Shown here piece by piece: positions 15,180-21,630 of a stretch of 25,583 nt of DNA. The translations under genes and the position numbers were made by a program. Each line of letters starts with the position of its first letter. Within the stretch, counting starts at the first letter, position 1. Under the pieces are notes generated by a model. It saw nothing but the letters and a program-made list of their open reading frames with translations. It was not told where the DNA came from and did not search any database. The DNA is from a virus, in the IMG/VR virus record IMGVR_UViG_3300035199_000467, positions 1 to 25,583 of that record; one strand, written 5' to 3'.

Positions 15180-16976
15180 TTAGATCAAGTCTTCAACAAC
15201 CACCAGACCGTACATGTCGGGTCTAACCATCTTCTTCGCATAGCGAGTCATGACACCCTTGCGAGGCACGAAGTCCTCAGGGCCAAAGATGGTGGGAGTG
15301 ACCTGCAGAGGCACATAAGGTGCATATACAAAGCCGCTCTCTAGGAAGCTGCTGCCTCGACGTCCAACCAGAACGAGGTTCCGGATGAAGTAGGGGTCAA
15401 CAAAGACATCCCATTTCTTGCTGAGGTTACCAGTATTAACGGCACCAACAGTGCCCTTGGTATCATCAGCAGTGACGTTGGCGCGGAAGCCAGACGTGAA
15501 CTCCAGGAGGTTAGCAACCTCAGGAGCCACGACGATGAAGTTCGCACCGCCACGGAGGGTCTTCCGGTGAATACGGGCAGACACATCGTTGATGGTTTCA
15601 ACAAGAGTCTCGTACCACTCGGAAACAGTACCGGTGAACTCCGGGAACCCAGTGGAGTCAGCAGCTTGCTCTAGGCCAGCCCCTGTTTCACGGTTCACAA
15701 AGTTACCGGGCATACGCGACCAGTAGAGAGTTCCAGCGGTAGCGCCCTTGATGAGATCGTTGAGGATCTCTTGGTCAATCTCTAGAGCAATCTGCTCAGA
15801 GAGAATGCTTGTTAACTCAACCTCAGCGTCGAGGTTGTGATAAGCATTTAAGTCCTGACCTAGTTCTGGAGTCCACTTGGCCTTCAGCTTCTTGGTCATG
15901 GCGGTGACACTCACGGAGTCGACCTTGATGTCGATCTCGGGAATGTCCTCGTTGTTTTCTAGCTGCCACACGCTTGTACCAGCAACAGCACCGATAACAC
16001 CGTCGCGACCTTGACCGCTAGCATTGACGAAGTTGTCGTCGATGACAAAGCGGGTGTGGTGGTGACGGTTAGTGCCGGTGAGGCAGTTTAACATGTTATC
16101 CGAATCGATGGGATCATCGAGAGCACCAAGTACCGAAGTACCGGTAGCCTGAATAACAAACCTGAGCCTCAAGTTTGACGCGCTAGGATCAGAGCCGGTA
16201 GAACCGGATGCGATGCTCGTCAAACGACGCACCAAGCGCCCTGGGGCTGAGGTGCTATTGTTCCAGTTGAGTGCAACCAAGTCCTTGAGGTTTAGTTGCG
16301 CAAGGTCGGCCGAGCCTGTCGACTCGAAGACAATGACAACGGAACCGGAAAGGTCTGGGTCGTACTGAGTTAGCTCATTCAGAGTATCCATTTCGGATTG
16401 CAACAGGGTGGTACCTGCGGGGGCCGCTAGGGGGTCACCGATAGTACCAGAGGAAACTACGACAACCGCAGTGCCCATGATTGCGCTACCAGTTGGAGAA
16501 GCATAACCATTGTTGAGGTTATAAAAGCTGCTCTCAGCATTACCACCAGTGAGATCGATACCACCAGTAATCTGATGACCGACCACACCACCACCGTAGA
16601 CCGAGTCATTGGCGGCAATTCCAGCAGCAGCGCGGGCGCTGTTAAACTGGAAGTCTAGGAAGAAAATGAGACCTGATGGCAGGCTCATTGGTTGTACGGA
16701 AACTAGTTCATTAGCAACTAGTCCACCGAAAACACGACGCACGATGGGGAAGGCGACGGCTGCAAAGCCCTCGACATCACCCGCGGCCATGGTTGAAGCC
16801 TCTCGGAGAAGCTCCTTTGCTTGGTTCTCAAGCAGAACGGACATACCGTCCTTTTTACGATCATTGCCCATGCCTTCTAAAAGACCGGTACGCTCCCACT
16901 TATCGCGAAGAGCAGCACCATCCTTAGAGAGATCACGGTTAACAATGCCTTCTGTTAATTTGTTTAGAATAGACAT
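15180..16976 (-). CDS. gp23: Major capsid protein gp23
   Basis: A 598-residue protein that forms the hexamers of the head shell (T4 gp23 is 521). The N-terminal 59 residues look like the removable delta domain, and the site LLRE before ASTMAAG (E59/A60) fits the gp21 consensus (L/I-x-E before A/G); the mature chain would be about 539 residues. After this come FPIVRRVFGGLVANELVSVQ and PMSLPSGLIFFLDF, which are hallmark gp23 segments, and the C-terminal part has YAPYVPLQVTP and ARK-type MTRYAKKMVRPDMYGLV. The spacing and the presence of a matching protease gene agree. The gene has a strong AAGGAGA ribosome site and is followed by a terminator, in line with high expression. Extra length lies in a Ser/Thr/Gly-rich region at about 110-310. 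Confidence 0.95.
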   Translation of the reverse strand: MSILNKLTEGIVNRDLSKDGAALRDKWERTGLLEGMGNDRKKDGMSVLLENQAKELLREASTMAAGDVEGFAAVAFPIVRRVFGGLVANELVSVQPMSLPSGLIFFLDFQFNSARAAAGIAANDSVYGGGVVGHQITGGIDLTGGNAESSFYNLNNGYASPTGSAIMGTAVVVVSSGTIGDPLAAPAGTTLLQSEMDTLNELTQYDPDLSGSVVIVFESTGSADLAQLNLKDLVALNWNNSTSAPGRLVRRLTSIASGSTGSDPSASNLRLRFVIQATGTSVLGALDDPIDSDNMLNCLTGTNRHHHTRFVIDDNFVNASGQGRDGVIGAVAGTSVWQLENNEDIPEIDIKVDSVSVTAMTKKLKAKWTPELGQDLNAYHNLDAEVELTSILSEQIALEIDQEILNDLIKGATAGTLYWSRMPGNFVNRETGAGLEQAADSTGFPEFTGTVSEWYETLVETINDVSARIHRKTLRGGANFIVVAPEVANLLEFTSGFRANVTADDTKGTVGAVNTGNLSKKWDVFVDPYFIRNLVLVGRRGSSFLESGFVYAPYVPLQVTPTIFGPEDFVPRKGVMTRYAKKMVRPDMYGLVVVEDLI

Positions 16977-17002
16977 TTTAAATTATCTCCTTTTTGATTT
17001 TA

Positions 17003-18160
17003 TTAAAGTCCTGCTAACTTTTTCATCCTCGAATACGCAGCCTCAGAATAGTTGTTAGTTTCTCTTTTCTGTGACCGAATAACAGAGGATCTCTTCGTCA
17101 CCACTTCGCTTAGCGTTTCTGGCTTCCTCTTTGAGGGGGAAGCGCTCACCGTGCTCTGAAGGGTATCATATATAACCTTCGCTTCTTGGACCGTCGTCGC
17201 ACCAGACAAAGACTCGACAATTTGATCTCGTTGTCGCTCATTCAGGGAGCTGTTTGTCAAAATACGATTAGTGTATAGAAGCTTAGCGTTAGAAAGATTA
17301 ACTTCTTCAAGCTTCTCTTTCAATTTTAAAACTGCAGTCATCGCCTTATCGTTATTTTCAGATAGGGCAATAACTTTCTCCGTTAACTCTTCATTCTCCT
17401 TATTAAGGAGTTCAAGAGCTTCATCTTGACGCTTGATCTGCAACCTTGGGTCGTTGATCATATTATCAGCATCATGATTCTCGTCTGCTTCGGTTGCCTC
17501 GGCCTGATCAACTGCTAAGTGAATATCAGCAATGGGCCGTTCCATCCAACCAGATTTTTGTGGATCCATATCCACAACTAGTTTTTCAATTATCTTGTTT
17601 ACAAGGTCATCTGAGATGTCGTCTTCTTCGTCATCACCCTCGGTTAGTTCCTCGGTTGTTTCCTCGGTTGTTTCCTCGGTTGTTTCCTCGGTTGTTTCCT
17701 CGGTTGTTTCCTCGGAATCCTCGTCGGTTTCAGTATCAGACTCAGCAAGAATTTGCTGTTCCAACATGTCAAAATCGATCTCGATTTCCTCTCCTAGGGG
17801 GTTAACAGCGTCGATGGAGCTAGTTTGCTTATCGTCGCTACCGTGGCCAATGCTTCCAAGATCAATTTTAACCGGAGTTTGGGCATCGGGATCGTCATCG
17901 TTGTCGATATCAGGACAAGGACATACGCCCTCTGCGGCAGGAACCGTGGGAACAACAGCATCAGGATCTTCTTCCCCTTCTGCTAGATCCTCACCGAGAG
18001 CATCCAAAGCAAAAGGATCCTCCTCTTCGCTAAGCAATGAATCAACAACCTCTTTCATTTCAGCAGAGTACTTCTCAAGTATGGAAGACTCGGCGTTTTT
18101 CATGGCTGCTTCTTTAAGGGCTTTAGCATCAACGATTGCTTGTTCCAGAAGGTTTGACAT
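17003..18160 (-). CDS. gp22-like: Prohead core scaffold protein, gp22-like
   Basis: A 385-residue protein if translation starts at the ATG at 18160, which has GGAG 6 bases upstream; an in-frame ATG at 18172 has none. It is very acidic in the middle, with (ETTE)n repeats at about residues 150-170, a helix-rich C-terminal half (about 220-330, coiled coil: QDEALELLNKENEELTEKV) and a basic end. This build fits the T4 scaffold core gp22, which fills the prohead and is then cut to peptides. Candidate gp21 sites are LKE/A near 17, LAE/G near 61 and LTE/G near 174. It lies directly before the capsid gene, the T4 order. I did not find a diagnostic motif, so the assignment rests on position and composition. 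Confidence 0.8.
   Translation of the reverse strand: MSNLLEQAIVDAKALKEAAMKNAESSILEKYSAEMKEVVDSLLSEEEDPFALDALGEDLAEGEEDPDAVVPTVPAAEGVCPCPDIDNDDDPDAQTPVKIDLGSIGHGSDDKQTSSIDAVNPLGEEIEIDFDMLEQQILAESDTETDEDSEETTEETTEETTEETTEETTEELTEGDDEEDDISDDLVNKIIEKLVVDMDPQKSGWMERPIADIHLAVDQAEATEADENHDADNMINDPRLQIKRQDEALELLNKENEELTEKVIALSENNDKAMTAVLKLKEKLEEVNLSNAKLLYTNRILTNSSLNERQRDQIVESLSGATTVQEAKVIYDTLQSTVSASPSKRKPETLSEVVTKRSSVIRSQKRETNNYSEAAYSRMKKLAGL
17651..17710 (-). repeat. Five exact 12-bp tandem repeats in the scaffold gene
   Basis: The plus-strand unit CTCGGTTGTTTC is repeated five times without change, with an imperfect copy at 17639-17650. It encodes Glu-Thr-Thr-Glu. Copy number could change by slippage without breaking the frame. 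Confidence 0.95.
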
Positions 18161-18192
18161 ATTATTCTCCATGTAAAAAAATTACTTCTCTA

Positions 18193-18201
18193 ATAAGTAG
18201 T
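18193..18201 (-). promoter_or_regulatory. ACTAYTTAY motif, candidate promoter element
   Basis: The coding strand reads ACTACTTAT, 32 bases before the scaffold start. Just upstream on the same strand is TATAAACA (18202-18209), 7 of 8 matches to the T4 late promoter. Promoter role is inferred. Confidence 0.5.
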
Positions 18202-18244
18202 TGTTTATACTTGAAAAGTCTTCAGTTGTGTGTTATTTAACCTA

Positions 18245-18673
18245 CTAGTCGTCCAAGCCAGGACCAGTGAGAGGGAACATACTGGCTGTAAGAATGCCTG
18301 TCAATGCGGCGTATACCTCGACACCGGTTTGCCCAGTGCCAGGTTCTGTAATATATACTCGACTGCATTTTACGTCGAAAGTAAAACGAGATAAACTATT
18401 TCCTGCGACCGGAGCGTCAATTGTAAAGCAGTGCGCCGAGGCGGATCCGGCGGCGTCGGCGGCGAAGTGCACTTGGACCGGGTTTGCTCCAGTAACCGCT
18501 ACTGTAATGTTTTTTGTTACATATTGGAACTCGCAGGTGAGCGTCGTGTCTGCGTCAATCTGGGACGCTGTCAACCAGGGCAGCCCCGCTACCTGATATG
18601 AACCCACTGAGTGGACGCCGGCTTTTGCGCGTATCTGAGTGAGTGGTTGATTGTCTACATTACCTGTCGCCAT
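18245..18673 (-). CDS. Beta-rich protein of unknown function, possible head decoration
   Basis: A 142-residue protein, rich in Thr, Val, Ala and Gly with alternating hydrophobic residues, no signal peptide, no membrane helix. Segments such as DTTLTCEFQYVTKNITVAVT and FTFDVKCSRVYITE suggest a small beta sandwich. It lies between bS21 and the scaffold gene and has its own ribosome site (GGAGA) and candidate promoter motif. In the head module such a protein could be a capsid decoration or vertex protein, but I recognise no family and give that only as a guess from place and composition. Confidence 0.7.
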   Translation of the reverse strand: MATGNVDNQPLTQIRAKAGVHSVGSYQVAGLPWLTASQIDADTTLTCEFQYVTKNITVAVTGANPVQVHFAADAAGSASAHCFTIDAPVAGNSLSRFTFDVKCSRVYITEPGTGQTGVEVYAALTGILTASMFPLTGPGLDD

Positions 18674-18690
18674 TTCTATTCTCCATTGCT

Positions 18691-18699
18691 ATAAATAGT
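18691..18699 (-). promoter_or_regulatory. ACTAYTTAY motif, candidate promoter element
   Basis: The coding strand reads ACTATTTAT directly after the bS21 stop codon and 17 bases before the ATG at 18673. It is identical to the copies at 7698 and 15100. Confidence 0.42.
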
Positions 18700-18909
18700 T
18701 TACTTTTTTTCATTTCTCTCAAGTCTTTTAAGTCTCTTGATTCTCTGCTTGTCTCGATTCCTCTTTACGGAAGGTTTCTCAAAGAATTGTAGATCTCTAA
18801 TTTGTTCCATGATCCTTTCTTTCTTCACCTTCTTAATGAATCGGCGGATAAGACGCTCTGCGTGTTCTCCCTTTCTTGCCTCGACCTCTGCTCTTACTGG
18901 TCTACCCAT
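18700..18909 (-). CDS. rpsU-like: Ribosomal protein bS21 homologue
   Basis: A 69-residue, strongly basic protein that lines up with bacterial bS21 (71 in E. coli): the start RPVRAEVEARKGEHAERLIR matches the [20 protein letters not shown] region, then KKVKKERIMEQIRDLQFFEK matches the C..AGVLAEVRRREFYEKP region, then a Lys/Arg tail. bS21 binds the 30S platform next to the anti-Shine-Dalgarno part of 16S rRNA and aids initiation. Phage copies of bS21 are known in several phage groups and may bias host ribosomes to phage messages. I chose the ATG at 18909, which overlaps the upstream stop by one base (TGATG); the ATG at 18924 sits immediately after GGAGG with no spacer. Position inside the head operon implies late expression. 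Confidence 0.82.
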   Translation of the reverse strand: MGRPVRAEVEARKGEHAERLIRRFIKKVKKERIMEQIRDLQFFEKPSVKRNRDKQRIKRLKRLERNEKK

Positions 18910-19325
18910 CAGATCTGCTTCCATCCTCCACCAGCTAGGTTCAGTATACCGCTAATGTCTACGCCAGAATCGTTGGGATCCACATCTCTCAAGGGGCCCT
19001 GAGAAGAAGCGCCGGTGGAAGGTGCTCCTCCTTTCGTTAGTGGTTGAGTGTTTTCGAAAATATCCACCCCTCCGTAAGAACTCTTGCCTATTGCCTCCAA
19101 CATCTTTTTCTTTGTTTCGTGCAATTTATTCTCTATCTCTTTGTTGTCCCGACGGGGGGGTGGCTGCACAACCTCCTCTTCTTTAGATTCAACGATTGTG
19201 CTAGCACCCAAACCTTTTACGACTTCAGAAATAATTCCGGAAAGAATGCCTTGTTCAAACATCACCTCCTTGACGCATTCTTTAATTAATGGTTTGAGTA
19301 CTTTCTTGAGTTCTGTCTTCTTCAC
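18909..19325 (-). CDS. Protein with a looser leader-type N-terminus, function unknown
   Basis: A 138-residue protein that starts at GTG with AAGGA 6 bases upstream. The N-terminus (KKTELKKVLKPLIKECVKEV) is a helix of basic and hydrophobic residues that resembles the leader of the neighbouring genes, but the match is loose. A second helix (GILSGIISEVVKGLG) follows, then a charged, Pro- and Lys/Glu-rich region and a Gly/Ser-rich C-terminus with no clear fold. No family is recognised. Being in the same cassette, it may also be a core or internal head protein. Its stop overlaps the bS21 start by one base. Confidence 0.7.
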   Translation of the reverse strand: MKKTELKKVLKPLIKECVKEVMFEQGILSGIISEVVKGLGASTIVESKEEEVVQPPPRRDNKEIENKLHETKKKMLEAIGKSSYGGVDIFENTQPLTKGGAPSTGASSQGPLRDVDPNDSGVDISGILNLAGGGWKQI

Positions 19326-19337
19326 TTGTTATCCTTC

Positions 19338-19964
19338 TTATGCATGATAGGCGCCTAAGGCTGCTTCTGCGTCTTCGCGACTATCATAATACGTACACTC
19401 AGCGCCGGGTCCTTTCTTACTACGACCCCAACATTCGCCGGTCTTGTTAGAAATAACTACCCATCCTTTATCACGCTTCTGAACGCAGCCATCCTTGGGA
19501 CACTCTCCCTCTTTGAGGGTCTCTTTCTCAAGCACATCATCACCAAAGAACTCTCTGGCTTCTGCATCAGATAGTACTACTTCTAGTTCTTCTTTGATGA
19601 TTCGCTTAAGTTGTTCTCTTGTTAAATCACGCGTTTGCCGACCTTGTTCGGTTGCTCGATAATCCTCTATACGCTGTGTCACCTCCAGGTCCTCCACTGG
19701 ATGTGCTTCTCCAAGTTCCTCATACGATTCGGTAGCGAGATCATATTCTATGGCTTTGCCCGGGCGGACGCCGGCTGCAACGTAACGTTTATATTCCTTC
19801 GACCCTGGGTCATAGCGAAAGACACCGATTTGATCTGTGCCAGTGTCACCTCCCCCGGCGCGGGGGACGTTGCTCCTTTTCACTAAAACCGTAATCGGAG
19901 GGTTGAGTGTTCGACTTGTCTCCTCCCTGATGATCTGCTTAAGCTGTTGTTTTGTGAGCTTCAT
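19338..19964 (-). CDS. MKLTK-leader protein with a second internal leader copy
   Basis: A 208-residue protein. Residues 1-15 (MKLTKQQLKQIIREE) are the shared leader. A second, close copy lies at 113-127 (DLTREQLKRIIKEEL), so the gene looks like a fusion of two leader-bearing ORFs. The C-terminal part (153-208) has four Cys (155, 160, 178, 190) in a small domain with GWVVISNKTGECWGRSKK and a YDSREDAEAALGAYHA end. Two candidate gp21-type sites exist: LGE/A at 86-87 and LKE/G at 152-153; the second would free the Cys domain. The start lies 2 bases after the stop of the membrane protein gene. The function of the domains is unknown; I infer an internal head protein that may be processed. Confidence 0.75.
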   Translation of the reverse strand: MKLTKQQLKQIIREETSRTLNPPITVLVKRSNVPRAGGGDTGTDQIGVFRYDPGSKEYKRYVAAGVRPGKAIEYDLATESYEELGEAHPVEDLEVTQRIEDYRATEQGRQTRDLTREQLKRIIKEELEVVLSDAEAREFFGDDVLEKETLKEGECPKDGCVQKRDKGWVVISNKTGECWGRSKKGPGAECTYYDSREDAEAALGAYHA

Positions 19965-19966
19965 GT

Positions 19967-20203
19967 TCAGCTATCTGATTTGTCTTTATTGAATAAAGAT
20001 AGTAAAACGCCGACGGCAACAAGACCGACTAAGCCTTCGCTACCAAGTTGCTTTGTCACCTCAATGATGTTTCCTACTACGTCAGGGACGAATGGTTGGC
20101 CACTTCCAAGTAATACTTGGATTACTACAGCTAATGCTAGTAGTGCTATTGAGCCCTCAGTTAGTTTCTTTGTCCAATTTACAATTTTTTCAAGATGTTC
20201 CAT
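19967..20203 (-). CDS. Small two-helix membrane protein, holin-like
   Basis: A 78-residue protein with two hydrophobic segments at about 18-34 (GSIALLALAVVIQVLLG) and 57-71 (GLVGLVAVGVLLSLF), with a charged N-terminus and a Lys/Asp-rich end. Size and layout fit a class II holin or a small membrane anchor. No endolysin is seen beside it, and it lies inside the leader-protein cassette, so a role in delivery or in prohead attachment to the membrane is also possible. It has the ribosome site AAAGGAG. Topology and function are inferred. Confidence 0.68.
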   Translation of the reverse strand: MEHLEKIVNWTKKLTEGSIALLALAVVIQVLLGSGQPFVPDVVGNIIEVTKQLGSEGLVGLVAVGVLLSLFNKDKSDS

Positions 20204-20204
20204 T

Positions 20205-20246
20205 TTATTGTTCTCCTTTAATAGTTTGTTGTTTTGTTAGTTTCAT
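20205..20246 (-). pseudogene. Relic of an MKLTK-leader gene start, 13 codons
   Basis: An ATG at 20246 opens a frame reading MKLTKQQTIKGEQ and then a stop. The first 18 bases equal those of the leader gene starting at 20505, and the codons after them run into the ribosome site (AAAGGAGA) of the next gene. It looks like the 5' end of a copy whose remainder was lost when the membrane protein gene was joined here. A short leader peptide that is still translated is an alternative. Confidence 0.6.
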
Positions 20247-20250
20247 TTTA

Positions 20251-20505
20251 TTAATAATCCTCCGAACTCAGGGGATTCTCGAAGTCAACAATCGCTTCTT
20301 CTGCGGTTTGCAAAAGATCTAGAAGTTCTTGGTCTGTTGAGTATCGCGACTGCGTACGTATATATGTAGCAAGAGCTTCCAACGCTGCGGTATGGGGTTC
20401 TGGCACGGATCTTGTGGAGCCTCCCAGCCAATCGTCCCCATACTTCCCTACCTCATTTAGCTCTTCTTTGATGATTTGCTTAAGCATTTGTTTTGTTAGT
20501 TTCAT
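20251..20505 (-). CDS. MKLTK-leader protein, 84 residues
   Basis: It starts with the shared leader MKLTKQMLKQIIKEEL, then a short hydrophilic linker (GKYGDDWLGGSTRS) and a helix-rich domain of about 45 residues (PHTAALEALATYIR, QELLDLLQTAEEAIVDFE). It has no Cys and no membrane segment. The start overlaps the stop of the upstream leader gene by one base (TAATG), so translation is coupled. No family is recognised. A role as internal head protein or effector is inferred from the leader and place. Confidence 0.75.
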   Translation of the reverse strand: MKLTKQMLKQIIKEELNEVGKYGDDWLGGSTRSVPEPHTAALEALATYIRTQSRYSTDQELLDLLQTAEEAIVDFENPLSSEDY

Positions 20506-20927
20506 TATTTTGGTCCCATTAAGATACCAGCAACAACAGTGGCTACATCGCGATCGCCACCCCCTTGAAGTGGCCAGCCGGCTGCTGCCAAAGTATTTCT
20601 GTCTAAATAATCATGTCCCATAATTGACTGTTTAAAATGATCAGGAGTAATGTTGTTTTTCACCAAATAACCTGCTACTCCTGCTACATTTCGAGGGGAT
20701 GCTTCATGTGTTAGGGTGAGGTCTTTTTGTTGCAATATATTATTTAAAAGTTCTGTCCATTTTTCTACTGTCCAATCAGAAGAAGGATCGTCGCGACGGG
20801 GTCCGTAGGGGCGGATGTCGGGATAATCGTCGTAGTCTTCGTAGTTGTACCCGGGCTTCCAAGCTTCTGTCACGCTATCAAGTTCTTCTCTGATAATCTG
20901 TCTAAGCTGACTCTTTGTTAGTTTCAT
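20505..20927 (-). CDS. MKLTK-leader protein, 140 residues
   Basis: It starts with the shared leader MKLTKSQLRQIIREEL; shortly after follows VTEAW, close to the gp21 site type (P3 is V here instead of L or I). Then comes an Asp/Tyr/Pro-rich linker at 26-50 and a C-terminal domain of about 90 residues with WTVEKWTELLNNILQQ, NVAGVAGYLVKNNI and VATVVAGILMG segments. The last segment is Gly-rich but too short for a confident membrane helix. It is the first gene after the prohead protease, 7 bases from its stop. No family is recognised. Confidence 0.75.
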   Translation of the reverse strand: MKLTKSQLRQIIREELDSVTEAWKPGYNYEDYDDYPDIRPYGPRRDDPSSDWTVEKWTELLNNILQQKDLTLTHEASPRNVAGVAGYLVKNNITPDHFKQSIMGHDYLDRNTLAAAGWPLQGGGDRDVATVVAGILMGPK

Positions 20928-20934
20928 TGCCCGT

Positions 20935-21543
20935 TTAATCTCCCAATACGTCGTTTAGCGCTCTATTGATTCTATCTGCTTTTGTGAACACGTCTTGTGT
21001 TCTTAACTTGCTCTCCGCCAGATTCATGTAAGCACCTGGGGTGGAGGGCTCGGAGACCATGTCGAAGCAAATCAACTGAAAGTCTTCGTTAACTGTTACC
21101 GCACCTTGAGCTTCCGTGACAGATCCAAGTCCTCTGGAAGAAATGCCTAGTTGGACTCCTCCGTCAACGAGTGAACGCAACGTCTGACCTGCAGGAGTGT
21201 CAAGGACTTTAATCTTGCCCATGACTGATGTCTCCTCCATCCAAACGTCAGTAACCATATGGGAAGCGTTTCTAAGGTTGATCACTGAATCATCAGGATG
21301 GTCTAGTTCACCTACTGCACGACGATCTTGGACGACCTTTTGGTAGTTTGTGATCTCTCGCTCTAGTATTGCATGCGGGTATACTCGGCCGTTGCCGTTT
21401 TGGACGTCGGACTCTTGGAGTTTACCGGATAGGATCATGCCGCCGCTTTTAACAAAGGACTTTTCTTCCTCGGTTAAAAGGTCTTGGCAGACTCCGCCTT
21501 CGCATAGGGCGTAATATTCTCTAAGTACGTATTTCTTGTTCAT
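20935..21543 (-). CDS. gp21: Prohead core protease gp21
   Basis: A 202-residue protease, about the T4 length (212). It has the two landmark blocks of the T4 prohead protease family: GELDHPDD with the likely catalytic His at 82, and GISSRGLG with the likely catalytic Ser at 135 or 136. ILSGKLQESDVQNGNGRVYP near 37-56 and LICFDMVSEPSTPGAYM are also typical. In the family it assembles in the core, activates itself and then cuts the scaffold and capsid protein at L/I-x-E sites. No good ribosome site is seen (AGAAAAATATT before the ATG), so coupling to the tiny ORF 9 bases upstream is possible. It is the link between portal and leader-protein cassette. Confidence 0.93.
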   Translation of the reverse strand: MNKKYVLREYYALCEGGVCQDLLTEEEKSFVKSGGMILSGKLQESDVQNGNGRVYPHAILEREITNYQKVVQDRRAVGELDHPDDSVINLRNASHMVTDVWMEETSVMGKIKVLDTPAGQTLRSLVDGGVQLGISSRGLGSVTEAQGAVTVNEDFQLICFDMVSEPSTPGAYMNLAESKLRTQDVFTKADRINRALNDVLGD

Positions 21544-21552
21544 AATATTTTT

Positions 21553-21630
21553 CTAAGCGGGCACAACCCGCGTGACTATCGATCCTTTGCAGCAATGTCT
21601 TACTGGTTGAATCATCCAACGCTTGGTCAT
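21553..21630 (-). CDS. 25-codon ORF coupled to the CxxC membrane protein gene
   Basis: A start ATG at 21630 overlaps the upstream stop (ATGA) and has GGAG 9 bases before it; the frame ends in TAG at 21553. The peptide starts MTKRWMIQPVRHCCKGSIV and is basic with a Cys-Cys pair. It fills most of the 83-base gap before gp21, whose own ribosome site is poor. A hairpin (21557-21561 with 21567-21571) lies in its last codons. It may be a real small protein or only serve coupling. No homologue is recognised. Confidence 0.4.
   Translation of the reverse strand: MTKRWMIQPVRHCCKGSIVTRVVPA

Noticed and set aside
17639-17710. CRISPR-like array
   Set aside because: The 12-bp units are contiguous with no spacers and are in frame in the scaffold gene.
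18160-18172. Upstream ATG at 18172 as start of the scaffold gene
   Set aside because: No ribosome site before it, while the ATG at 18160 has GGAG at a good distance.
18181-18201. Possible terminator before the scaffold gene (5-bp AT stem then seven T)
   Set aside because: The stem is short and AT-only, and the T run leads directly into the scaffold ribosome site; it overlaps the candidate promoter motif.
18909-18924. Upstream ATG at 18924 as start of bS21
   Set aside because: It abuts GGAGG with no spacer, adds five residues that do not align to bS21, and the ATG at 18909 is coupled to the upstream stop.
21557-21571. GC-rich hairpin before gp21 as terminator or tRNA fragment
   Set aside because: No T run follows on either strand, and no acceptor, D or T arm could be built around it; it lies within the end of the 25-codon ORF.
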